A stretch of 64,000 nucleotides of DNA from Atopsyche davidsoni (Eukaryota; Arthropoda; Insecta; Trichoptera; Hydrobiosidae), in assembly GCA_022113835.1 (NCBI GenBank), contig JAILWY010000029.1, forward strand, positions 4,494,001 through 4,558,000. Direction: 5' to 3'. The translations under genes were made by a program, and so were the position numbers. Under the pieces are notes generated by a model that was not told where the DNA came from, searched no databases, and saw nothing but the letters and a program-made list of their open reading frames with translations. The stretch's first letter is position 1. Each line of letters starts with the position of its first letter. This document shows positions 1-10,948 of this stretch, one piece after another.

Positions 1-330
1 GGCGATTCGAGCATTACTCACTTAGGGTTTCAGTCTCTTTGGTCGTTCATGAAGAGGCTCACCCCTCTGAGGTTGACGGGGTGGAGTCCCGGCACACAGC
101 GCACCCCCGCGTGTGCGTACAGTCATTGCCCTTGAAGGGGGAAGGAAGTAAACTCGAAGCGTGCGTCCGTCGAGCGAGCGTGAAGCGTCATATTTCCACG
201 TGTTATCTGGTTTGTTTGTTTTGTTTGTTTGTTTGTCCCTGTGTTGTGTGCACGCAACCCATCCCGGCGGTGCGCGCGGTGGGGCGACAGGCGTATTTCG
301 CAAAAGATCTCTCGAAGGTAAAAATCTCCC
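1..330. promoter_or_regulatory. GC-rich island at window start, promoter-like
   Basis: About 330 bases rich in G, C and CpG inside otherwise AT-rich DNA. It ends near a donor-like AAG|GTAAAA at about 319-320. Open frames on both strands show no protein I recognise and no ankyrin ZU5 or ankyrin-repeat sequence. It could be a non-coding first exon and promoter of an alternative ankyrin transcript, or the promoter of an upstream neighbour. This is inference from composition only. Confidence 0.22.
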
Positions 331-810
331 CATTTCATCACCACGTGCATTTGTTTCGTTTCGTTTTTTTTTTTTTGACTTGTTTTGTTTCGACACGTGC
401 TTTTGTTTTATTTTTGCCTTTCTGACACTTCAGGATACATTTTTTTTTTTGTGTATTTGAATTTATATTATACAAATATTTGCACACGTCGGGAAGGTAA
501 AGCAATCCCCATGAAATGGAAAGACAATAAACGTATGATAAATATTACTACAATCAAGTTGCTAAGCAATTGATGAGTTGTTTATTAATTTAATATATTT
601 TTTATTAAAATTTAAATTAAAACTTATATTTTTCAATGTTCGTGGTTTCGTGGTTTATTAACCCGTGTATTCGTTGTAAGTGTAAATCTATTGTTAAGCG
701 TTATTGTAAAAAAAATATTTGAAAACTGAAAATATGTCGTATTTCTAAAAAAAAAAACACACAATAATCAGAATTTGCACCCGGATGTACCTATTTTTAG
801 TAAATATTTC

Positions 811-845
811 AAAACTTTTACAAAAAATGATAAATCATAAAATAG
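811..845. repeat. Arm of palindromic AT-rich MITE family
   Basis: Contains TTTTACAAAAAATGATAA followed by TCATAAAAT. The same block recurs on either strand near 2509, 8645, 10164, 24736 and 27299, which marks a dispersed small non-autonomous element family. Confidence 0.5.
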
Positions 846-2508
846 GTTGTGTATTCGGTAATTTTAATATTCTTTTATAAAAACATAATAAAACTCTAAT
901 TTCGATAATCTCAGTATAAACTAACGCATAATATGTTTTATTATTGTATAAATATACAGTACATAAATTCAGTCCAAAAATAATTTACACGTTGAAAATT
1001 CAATAAAAATTATGAATTGAATATGTTTAGTACATTTCAAACTCTAACAAATCAAGTGAAAAGTTTTACTGTGAAACAAACATTTTCATTTGATTTTCTT
1101 GAAGTCACTGTAAATAAGATTCAATTTCCACCTCTTAATATTTAATTTCACCAAAAATACATTAATGCTTAGTCCTGTTTTGTCAGAAAGGAGTTAACTA
1201 AAAAAATGTATATTATCACATTTGGTAAAAATGTTCTAATATGCATTTTGTCGTTCATGTTTATTTTTTCAATTATTGTTCAGCATTCAGTTATGTTCAC
1301 ACTGTATGGGTCGATGCCTAGCAATATGCCAGCACTTTTAGGTGAAAATATTGCTTTTTTACAAAATAATTGTTTATTAAATATACAATATATATTTATG
1401 ATAAATATGTGATTTGTGCTGATGCTTTTACCAATCATATAGCCTAAAAATGATAATAAAAAATAATTAGGGCCCAGAAAAAATGTGACAAAATTTTAAC
1501 TCTCATATCCGCTACTAAAAAATCTAATATTTATTAATTACTTAATATTTTCATAAAACTTATCAATAATAGTTTGATAAAATATTTTTGTATTTTTTTA
1601 TCGTCTATTAAAATATTTAACCCAGAATAAATCATTAAATGTTTTTTTAATAATTTCCTAAAAACTTTATTTAAAATGTTTATTTTTCGTGTAATGATAC
1701 TTTTTATATAAAAAAAAAAATCTCCGAACACAAAGCGTTTTGTTAAAAATGGACTACGTCATTAAAAAAGGTGTACGTTTTAAATTAAACAAACGATGGT
1801 TTTAAAAATGCTTGGGGTAAATCTTATACGTATAAGATTCTTATTTTATTTTAGGGTTTAGAAACGTGGAGTTTCCTTCGTTAAACGATAGTAGTTTAAT
1901 TAGTTTGTATCATGATTAATTATATTCAAAATATTAAAAATTGAAAAATATGATATTAATAATTGGTGTCTGGTAAAAGGAAGAGGCTTAATAAAATATG
2001 ATACAACAAATATATCACATAAAAGACACACTCGTATGAAACGCGGTGAAGCTGTTAATACTGTTAATACTAACGACTGCTAATTAGTGTGTTGTTTTAA
2101 GTTGTGGCTGTTATTAATTTAATAAAATAAAAATAAGTTACTCTAATTGATATCGATTGTAAAGTTTCAACATTTTAAACATATTATGATATTTGCCTAA
2201 GAAATAATAGTTTGACAGTCACTTTTAGCTCCGGTCAAAGATATAATTTTCTAAACTTTATATTTAAATTAAAATTTATTAATTATTATTAAAATACGTT
2301 ATAAAGACCAAAAATAATGATAATAAGACAAATATGTTAATTCAAATAATATTGATTTTAATTCTGTAAAATAATAAATAGTATTTAAAAAATACCGAAA
2401 CCAATTACATTTCGATAAGAAAAAGTATTAGTTTTTTTTATAAAAATCAATAGTAATTCCTGATTAATCATGCGAATCATTTTTGATTAGGAAATGAGTC
2501 GTTTTATC

Positions 2509-2558
2509 AGTTTTTACAAAAAATGAGAGATCACATTTTATCATTTTTTGTAAAAATT
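2509..2558. repeat. Hairpin made of two inverted MITE arms
   Basis: Left arm 2509-2526 (AGTTTTTACAAAAAATGA) and right arm 2541-2558 are reverse complements with one mismatch, separated by 14 bases. It is a head-to-head copy of the arm repeated elsewhere in the window. Confidence 0.6.
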
Positions 2559-5500
2559 CAATTAAAACATTGAATGTACACGAATATAGACTATTATTAT
2601 GCTATTTCATAAACTTGTTCAAATACTAAATATGTTCATAAATTAATAATAAAAATTTAATTTTTGAGCTGAAATAATGCGGTTTAATTTTTTATCACTT
2701 ATTTATATTAACTAATATATTTAGCTCAATCTTCGTTTGTCAAATGATACAATACTATAAAAAACAATATATTTGTATATATAAATGTATTTGTTGTATT
2801 ATTTTAACAAAAATTTAAAATAATATTTAATGAATGTCGTTCTAACGGAAAAACACTCCACGCTTCTTGTACCCTAAATCAAAATATAAAAACATATTTT
2901 TTAATTTATTTCCTTGTAGCTTTAGGTATATTTTTATGATATTATATTTGTTAGAGTTCCTGCTCGTTTGAATGAGGCTTCACTGCATTTTGCATCTTAT
3001 CTTATGCATATATTTCCTTTATATTGCATCGCATTTCAACAGTCAGTAGAGTTCGTGATTGCTTGACAACTTTTCCTCTGTTCTTGTTCATGTACAGTTA
3101 ATAGGTTGTTGGCAGGTACTCAACTATTGTAAAAAAAAATACAGACTGAGCCAGAATTTCGATTTACCGTGTGCATGCTTTAAATTTTTTGGATAATTCA
3201 AACAAATTTAATCAACGTATTATTGTGAAAAAAATCATTATATAATTTTGAGTCTCTTTTAAATATGCTAATTTCGGTAAATCGAAAATCTATAAAAGAA
3301 GCTTCTATTTTACAATATTATTATTTTCAATATCTTAAAAAAATATTTAAAACCACCGTCAGATCCACATATATATTTTTTATTTATTTATCATTGTTTG
3401 TAAAAAAATATATCATTTTCGAATTGTTTGCTCACAATACAAATAACATTTTTGATATTTCTCGTATTTCATTCGAAAATTTTATTTTTTTTATTAATAA
3501 ATAAGTCACTAACGCAAAAAATTTAAATAAAATTTTTCACACGTAAAAACCTTATTTTTAATTTGTAAAATTAAAATAAGTATATTAAATGCTAATGCAT
3601 TCATGTTAAATTTCCAGTATCCGAATGAATCAATTCAAATCAATAGTTAACATGCCATTATCACACGAGTTGCACAAAGTTTTTTTCTTTAAGATTATAT
3701 CTTAAAATGAAAAGAAACGAAAAAAACGACATCAACCAATTTTGTACAACTCGTGATATGTATTTGACTATTTTTTTCTGACAATTGTTTCAGTTGAACT
3801 GTCATTCGAGATTTAAAAAAATTGTATGACATGTGTTTAAGCCTAAATCATATTTAATACCATCATCATTTAATATCATCACTTATTAGGAAATATACGG
3901 GAAATCACATATATCTAAAAAATATAGATTTCTGTATAACCAGTGGCACCTAAATTTAAAGGCTTTATCGGTAAAAAAAGCTATGTTTTAACAAACATAT
4001 TTATTTCAACATAAAATATAAACAACTCTTATAAATGTGTGAATAATACATAATATGATTAAAAAAATTAAATTTCAAAACCATCCACTTTTATAATAAC
4101 ACAAATGCTAAGTATCACATGTTCTATTCTTTAGTAGTCCTTAATATTTTAATATATACTAAGATTTAATAAACATTACTTTGGAATCTTTTTATTTCTA
4201 TTAAAAGCTCAGTTCGTTAAGGAAAAAGGTTGTTGTCCCCTGTCGCCAGAGCCTCGCGCGCAGGTGGTACTGGTTTGATTATTTTTAATATCGCATAAGT
4301 AGGTTCCGCATCACTTCACTCTATTTTATTTTCTTCACCCTGAGACTCATTCTCACACGCAATATTTCGCCTTTTCCGCTTAATTCCAGCTGAAACCATG
4401 TTTTAATTTGCAATTTGTAATGTGTACCGGTCTCATCAAATGTCCTTAACCTCTAAATGTATATTTTATTGTAAAAAAAATATTTAGTGTTGTTCCTACT
4501 TTTTTTTTTGACGCGATTAGTTTCGCCAGCATGCTAGAAGACTCGCAATCAATATAAAAAAACTCTGCTTGAAGATGTGTACCTTGCATGTGGGCGAAAC
4601 AAATTGCGTTAAAAAAATGTTCAAAAAACTGAACAACAATAAAATCATTATTTTACTGAAAAAATATTACAATGGAATTTTACCAAGTACCAGAAATATA
4701 AATCAATATTTATTTTTTTGATTTGTTTAACATTTTAATTTTATTTCCCCTTTACTTTTTAAACTAAAAATCATTAATTAAAACAAAACAGTCAAAATCA
4801 TTTAAAATATCATCACATATGTATTCAAAAAAATATTTAAATCGTTTGCATTTTTACATATCGAAAGTTTGACAAAACGGAAATGAAAATAGTTTTATTA
4901 AATACGAAGATTATTTTTAGGGTCTAAAATTTAAAAAAATATTATTTAAAAAGTGATAGATGTGAATAGTATAATGTACACTACATTAAGATATAATAAA
5001 TGATATGAATAAAATGAATGCATCAGCTTAATGCAAAAATAATATGTTGCAATTGCAAGTTGCATGTTTTTTCAAGCGATTTTAAAAGTAATAAACTTAT
5101 CGAAACAAACAATAAGATGAATAACTTTTTTTAAAAACTATTTATTTTACATATTCCGTTAATTTTTACGGTTCAAAATGTATTATTTTTTACAAATATA
5201 TAAATAAATTATAGCTTAATGACAAATCGAAAATTAATCATTCCAAATAATACTAATATTTTTTTTATGTTGTATCATAGTCTGTTGAAAAGTTAAAAGA
5301 TATATAAAAAATAAATTAATATATTATTACGCTTTATTAATTTATTGCTAATCGTATGCTATCGAATGCTTTTATAATATTAATTTTAACTTTGAATATA
5401 AATGTTATGATTTAACGAAATCCCAATAAAGGAAACGTGCTAAGTCCAGTATGTTTGCCATCGCTTTCAATTTCTACAGCCCGATTAATTATTCCAAAAA

Positions 5501-5562
5501 AAAATAGGCTATCGATTGCTCATTGTTAGCTTAATGAATGTTTATTGTTTAAATATTGTAGG

Positions 5563-6010
5563 TACAGTCAAACCTCGAATTGGGAGCACAATTCGTTACA
5601 GAGTCGTGCTCGTTATTCGGATCACTCGTATATCGAAGCGACTATCCCCAAAAGTATGGAAACTCATATGATTTGTTCTAAACCCAAAAATCATATACAT
5701 AATAATGACTTACACAAAGCAGTATTATATATTTTTATTATTTAAGTAATCGAGTTCATTAATTGCTGTCTTTAACAAAGTAGATATGAGGTACTTTTTC
5801 GTAATTTTTTCTTCATATTTAGTGTCAGTTTTTTGATAGTCAGCTCCTGGTGGTGTTCCCCCACCAGCTCTCAAATGTCGTCTTCATTCACCTTCAGTCC
5901 CGTGGTCAGCAATTGACGACTCCTGTCCATCGTGGTGATCCCATTCCAGACTTTATCGACATTGCTCGTATTGCGAAAACGAGTTACTCTCAATCCGAGG
6001 TTTGACTGTA
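5563..6010. mobile_element. Pogo/mariner-like MITE, 444 bp, TA target duplication
   Basis: The element begins CAGTCAAACCTCG at 5565 and ends CGAGGTTTGACTG at 6008. The terminal inverted repeats stay alignable inward for more than 20 bases. TA flanks both ends (5563-5564 and 6009-6010), as expected for Tc1/mariner/pogo insertion. The interior has no transposase frame, so it is non-autonomous. The ends and TA duplication are seen directly; the pogo assignment comes from family knowledge. Confidence 0.8.
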
Positions 6011-6149
6011 TATTAATAAATCGACGACGTCACAGGTGAAGCTTGCGAAAGTAAAGTGAAAATATTTAAATAAATTAACAACATAGAAACATGTTTTGGA
6101 TATGAAACCTTTATACGATTGAATTAAGTCACTTTTAGGCTACATCGAG

Positions 6150-6620
6150 AGTACTTACACCAACACAGCATCACGGTCTCACCATCTAGCACTAAATTGA
6201 AACTAAGTTGAACTTTCGTCATCACGAGTAGTCACTTGGAACAAGTCGCCTGCAAGATGGCCCCCGCAATTGGGCGGCCAGAGGAATGTCTGTCTTTTAT
6301 TATTATTTCTTCAACCTCATATATATTATATCTCACATTATTTACTGTTACAAAGTTACTTCGAGAGATCTGCAATGAAGACGCACTGCACAGTTATTAT
6401 TATTATTATTATTTACTTTTGAAGAATTGCAAATGTTTGATTTGTTTTTTTCTCTTGGATTTATGCAAATGTATTTTAGGTTATTCCGATTCGGCGGGCC
6501 CGCCGGTGTTGCCAGCACGGAAAGGTTTCAATGACCGGAAATAGACCGCCACGCATTCTCGGTGGCAACACTCGTCGGCAGCTTTGTTTCAATGTTTTTA
6601 CTTCACTTTTGCAAAGCATT
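6150..6620. promoter_or_regulatory. GC-richer patch with inverted GGCAACAC motifs
   Basis: Within AT-rich flanks this patch has AAGATGGC near 6254, GTGTTGCCAGCA near 6505 and GGTGGCAACACT near 6560. The last two form an inverted pair of the GGCAACAC motif that also precedes the three zinc-finger genes. A (TTA)6 microsatellite lies near 6396. It may be an internal or antisense promoter. No coding sequence is recognised. Confidence 0.22.
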
Positions 6621-6756
6621 CATACAAATATAAAGCTCCGAATATAAATGAACTTCTCACCGAATCAGTTTCGAAATGATAATACGCATCGAATTGCGAT
6701 TTATTCGCATAAGATTGAAGATCTTTCAATGCAAAAATAAACTATTAATTTTATGC

Positions 6757-6899
6757 CAGTGGCGTGCAAGGACCATACATACATATAAGCAGTAAAGATT
6801 TTTGACTGAAAATGAATATATGAATATTTACACATTATATCTGAACACAATTTATAAGCAATTTACTGCTTTTCTGCTTGTATGACCCGTAAGCCACTA
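6757..6899. mobile_element. hAT-like MITE remnant
   Basis: Starts CAGTGGCGTGCA, a start typical of many hAT terminal repeats, and ends in an imperfect inverted copy (near 6860-6899, ending GCCACTA). The arms also share an AAGCAGTAAA-type block. I see no 8-bp target duplication. A second CAGTGGCGTGCA start occurs at 38561. Confidence 0.4.
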
Positions 6900-8644
6900 C
6901 TATATATGAATATTGTCCCTATTGCCCCTGAATCATCGATCTGTGGTATAATTTTAACTGCCCCTATAATAAATGTAGATATAATTTTTAAAAAATGTTC
7001 ATTTTCTATTTTTGTCAAAATATCCAAATTAAATAAAATATGAATAGGCTTCTTGATATTATTGTCGTGCTTTTTTGTGTCTATCGAGGGGTATAATCCT
7101 GAATGCATTTAAAAGATCTACTATCTTACATTTATAGCATTGTATCTAAACACGCTTACGCTGTATTTCTAAAACATCGATTTATCTATGAATTATTTCT
7201 GCTCTTATATCCAGATTTCCGATTCACATATAATAAAACTGATGTGCTTATTGTATATTCTGCATGCTCAGCTTTTATGTCTATTGCACGCTATTAACCT
7301 GCTTCCCGTTAAACGCAAAAACTTCGTGTCATCCGGTTCGAAGGACCACGCCAACAAGCAGTCCACCGAGCTTAATTTTTTTTATTAAAATATATATCGA
7401 ACCTAATAAGCCTCATCTTATTTTTATGTTATTATTTTATTGTACTATTATTATTTTTTTGTAGAATATGTTTTTTTTTCTTTTTGTAAACGTAGTTTGC
7501 ACGATATTCTCGCTCTAAATTAACTAGAGTTTCGTAAAACGTTTATTGTTACTGTATGAAACAGAGCGGGCGGGAACTTTAGAGTGCGTTAAAACATTTT
7601 TGTGCAAAACTTCAGTACAAAATGGCTGCACTCAAAATGCTCAACGCTCTTCTAGACACTGCTCTTGCTCTCTGTTTCTGCTCTTACTCCCTACCACATG
7701 CTCTTTACCCCCACTCAGCACTGTTAATATACCTACATTCATGATAATTTATTATATCATAAGATTTTCTCGACGCTTAAAGCAGACATTTTAATCACCA
7801 ACGCAATATTTTAAAAATATATTTCACATCAATTTTTGATATTTTTCTTTGAAAACACACATTAAGGCTTAAATTAGAGAAACTGTATTTTTTTCAATAA
7901 CCATACATTTCTTACAGCCAACACAGAAGGAGTTGAAATATAAAATTTTGTGATAATGTTTTTGATTTGTAACATTTATTTACTCTTTTATTTTCTATAT
8001 TTATAGAATAAAAGTTTTTTTTTAATTTTGGCTAACAGATATAAAAAAATACATTTAGACCATTTATTAGTCAAATTACATTTTTTATAATGTGCGGTGC
8101 TACAAAAGCATTTTTTCAGATAATTGCTTTCAATTTTATTTGTTTTTTTTTTTTAGTTTTCATTTTCTATTTTTTTCAACACTAATATACTAAGCAATAA
8201 TATAAACAGCTAGCAACGTTTACACGATATAATATTTACGACCAAGCTCAAAACCCAAATTAAAATAAACACCGTTGGTTTGTTTAAAGACACAAAAAAT
8301 AATATTCTTAATATATTAGAAAGAAAAAAAATTAAAATCGGTTTAACTGAATAAAACTTCAATAATATCAAATTATTTGTCTGAATTAACCTGAGGAGAT
8401 AATTAATTAATAAGATAATACGATAATAATAAATAATATAGGTTATTCGTATATTTTAAAATAAAAACACGCTGCTGAGAAAATTGCACGGAATTAAAAC
8501 CTATCGAGGTGCTTATACTATAATATTTATGAATTTTCCCACCTTGATTCCTTACTCTCCTTATTTAAATATTCATTAAAAACAACTATAATACAAAAAA
8601 TTGGCCTTCGTTTATCTCCGTTTATCATAACGACAAAATTAAAT

Positions 8645-8671
8645 GAGTTTTTACAAAAAATGATACGTCAT
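8645..8671. repeat. MITE arm copy
   Basis: GAGTTTTTACAAAAAATGAT followed by a TCATAA block, matching the arm family seen at 811 and 2509. Confidence 0.5.
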
Positions 8672-10163
8672 AAAAAAAAATTCTTTCTTGAAAAACATTC
8701 AGAGTTACTGACCTTGTGCAAATGTGATTTAATACATGAAAACTTTTTAAATAAAAGATCTGAAGGCAACACGATACCATCATCGTATACAAATCTACTT
8801 CAAAAGAAAGGTCGACACTGTTACTAAGTCATTTATATGAATTTCATATAATATTCAATACAATACACAAATATAAACATGCATATTTTCATGTAATAAA
8901 TTTTATTTCCGTGAAGTTTTACAGCAGCATGGTAAACATAATAATAAATATTATTAGAAAATATACCAACTATTCAATAATAATTTTATGACGTATTTAA
9001 CAGATGTCACAGGCGTATTGTAAATATATATATTTTTTAAAATTTAGAAAATAATGTATGATTTAGTATAATAAAAATAATATAAAGTAGGTAGAGATTT
9101 CACGGTATTTTTATATCATATTGTTCATTGTTTAAAACTGCATGGCATTCATTTTATGTTTTTTTGATTTATCATAGACATTTGATATATCTATCACATA
9201 ATCTAAAATTAGCCGTAGTATATTTAACTGTAAATTTGTCATATTTTAAGGGTTTCCCAACAAGTGCTTTTAGATATCTTTGATTATTATACGATAAATT
9301 ATTCGTTTTCCACGATGGTCGAGTTTGTTCAAAAGCAAAAAAATCTGATGACAAAAAAAAAACACATTTTTGCGGTTATTTAAGATTATATCTTAAATTT
9401 TATAAATCTACTTTACAGAAACAAACTTGTTATATTTTATTAAATTTATTAAAGTAAAAATATAACCTTTATATTTTCTGTCTTGTATTTTATATTAATG
9501 TCATAAATTTATACAAAAACAAAAATAAAACTAAAAGTTTAATTGATCTTGGTATTTCCATACAAAATATCAAAAAAAATTGTTGGAAAATTCTATTTCA
9601 CCTAATCAACTGTAAATATAATATTAATTAATATCCTATGTATATATACATATTATTAAGTATAATATGCATTTACGTACATGATGTTTCAAAGTTCACG
9701 GCTCACCTTAAAATACACATTTTTGTATTATTCTTTAATAATGTTGTATAAATTAGATACGGTTACATTTGTACTACATTTTATATGTTGGATTCAAACT
9801 GTTGTAGAGTTTCATCATTTCATGTAAAAATTTAACTTTGTTTTAATTTTATTTTTATCATAACTTGAAATGATAAATAGAGCCAATCCAAAACGTAAAA
9901 TGATTTCACCAATGTAACTTTTTTAAATAGCCTCAATGGTAAAAGCCAACTTACAGGTAGTGTACTGTTAATGTCTTGAAAACCCGATACTTTTATTTAT
10001 TTTTACTACCGAACATCCATTTACGGTAACTATAGACAAGACACTCCCAAAATAAACTATTTCTCCCCTATTTCTATGGAAAAAATAAATGAATACATTA
10101 AATTATGTATTAATGGTTTATAAAAGTTTAATCACAAGATATTAATATCAAACCACATTTAAT

Positions 10164-10250
10164 AATTATTAAAAATGATAATTCATAAAATATTTTTGAG
10201 AAATATCCCTATTTTATGATTTATTATTCTTCTTTATAACTCGTTTAAAA
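10164..10250. repeat. MITE copy with two inverted arms
   Basis: AAAAATGATAATTCATAAAAT on the left is mirrored by ATTTTATGATTTATTATT on the right about 25 bases later, followed by a decayed outer arm. This is a fuller copy of the palindromic AT-rich family. Confidence 0.5.
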
Positions 10251-10669
10251 TAGTGTCTATTGTTGTGAGCCGTGATGATGCTATATCGAAAATATGTTCT
10301 AATATACATAAATTTGTAAATTATTTCAAAAACTGATTTACCAGCTATGTAGAAAGAAATACGGTAGAAATAGTCGTTATTAAAGCTAGAGTCTATGGAT
10401 TATTTCATTTTTATATTAACAGTACAGAAAGAGCAACATTAAATAGATTATAAATTTTGTCGACTCGTGGTCTGCCTTTGCCCTTGCAGGCTCCAATGAT
10501 TCCTTATTCTAATAATATATTAGCTGGAATTTCTAAATACCTACACGTTATTAAAGTGATAAAATCCATTAACTCTAGTTGTGTCTTTTAATTTTTAAGA
10601 AAATTTCCGAAAGTCATTAAAATTGTTCCATATATCGGAGACGCGCTACCGGTCTCGGCGCGACCCGTT

Positions 10670-10762
10670 GTTGCGTAATTTTGGTTGCGCTACCGCCGTG
10701 GTTTCGCAGTTTTGGTTGAGCTACTGCCGTGGTTGCGCGGTTCCGGTTGAGTTACTAACGTG
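10670..10762 (+). repeat. 31-bp tandem repeat, three units, next to splice acceptor
   Basis: Units at 10670-10700, 10701-10731 and 10732-10762 each run from GTT to CGTG and share TTTTGGTTGMGCTAC-like cores. The array ends 26 bases before the acceptor AG (10787-10788) of the first visible ankyrin exon. Its last unit contains TACTAAC at 10753-10759, a perfect branch-point consensus 30 bases from the acceptor, while the pyrimidine tract is poor. Confidence 0.85.
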
Positions 10763-10788
10763 GTTTGTTTGCTCGCGGCGGACCCCAG

Positions 10789-10948
10789 GCGGGACAAATC
10801 GGGCGCACTGGGAGGACGTGACGGAGAGCACGCCGCTCACGTTCGTGAACGACTGCGTGTCCTTCACCACCACCGTGTCCGCGCGCTACTGGCTAATGGA
10901 CTGCCGCAATGTCAGCGAGGCCACCAAGATGGCCACAGAGCTCTACAG
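10789..10948 (+). CDS. Ank2: Ankyrin exon 1 of window: end of second ZU5 domain
   Basis: Acceptor CCCCAG at 10783-10788, donor AG|GTGAGT at 10948. It encodes [15 protein letters not shown] and [15 protein letters not shown], hallmark sequence of the ankyrin ZU5-C/UPA junction. The first two bases complete a glycine codon and the exon ends in phase 2. A GC-rich open frame continues upstream of the acceptor, but it is the tandem repeat, not ankyrin. Confidence 0.93.

Larger units (their letters stand above)
331..5562. other. AT-rich non-coding DNA, probable intron
   Basis: No coding exon recognised. The short open frames here are low-complexity chance translations. Contents seen are poly-A/T runs and two copies of a short palindromic repeat (annotated separately). 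It is probably a long intron of the ankyrin gene, because the first exon I can place downstream begins inside a domain. Confidence 0.55.
7000..10669. other. AT-rich non-coding DNA, probable intron
   Basis: No coding exon recognised. A short GC-richer patch at about 7300-7375 gives an open frame of some 28 codons but lacks convincing splice sites. The rest is low-complexity A/T sequence with two MITE-arm copies. Confidence 0.5.

Noticed and set aside
22..425. Open frames of 100-128 codons on both strands at the window start.
   Set aside because: Overlapping frames in a GC-rich island, low-complexity Cys/Phe runs at the end, no recognisable family and no ankyrin similarity.
6863..7108. Minus-strand frame of 81 codons ending in IYSSGLRVIQAEKQ.
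   Set aside because: Overlaps the hAT-like remnant. AT-rich, no known protein, so most likely transposon-derived chance coding.
7300..7375. GC-richer patch reading LPVKRKNFVSSGSKDHANK.
   Set aside because: Looks exon-like in composition but has no acceptor or donor at either side in a usable phase.
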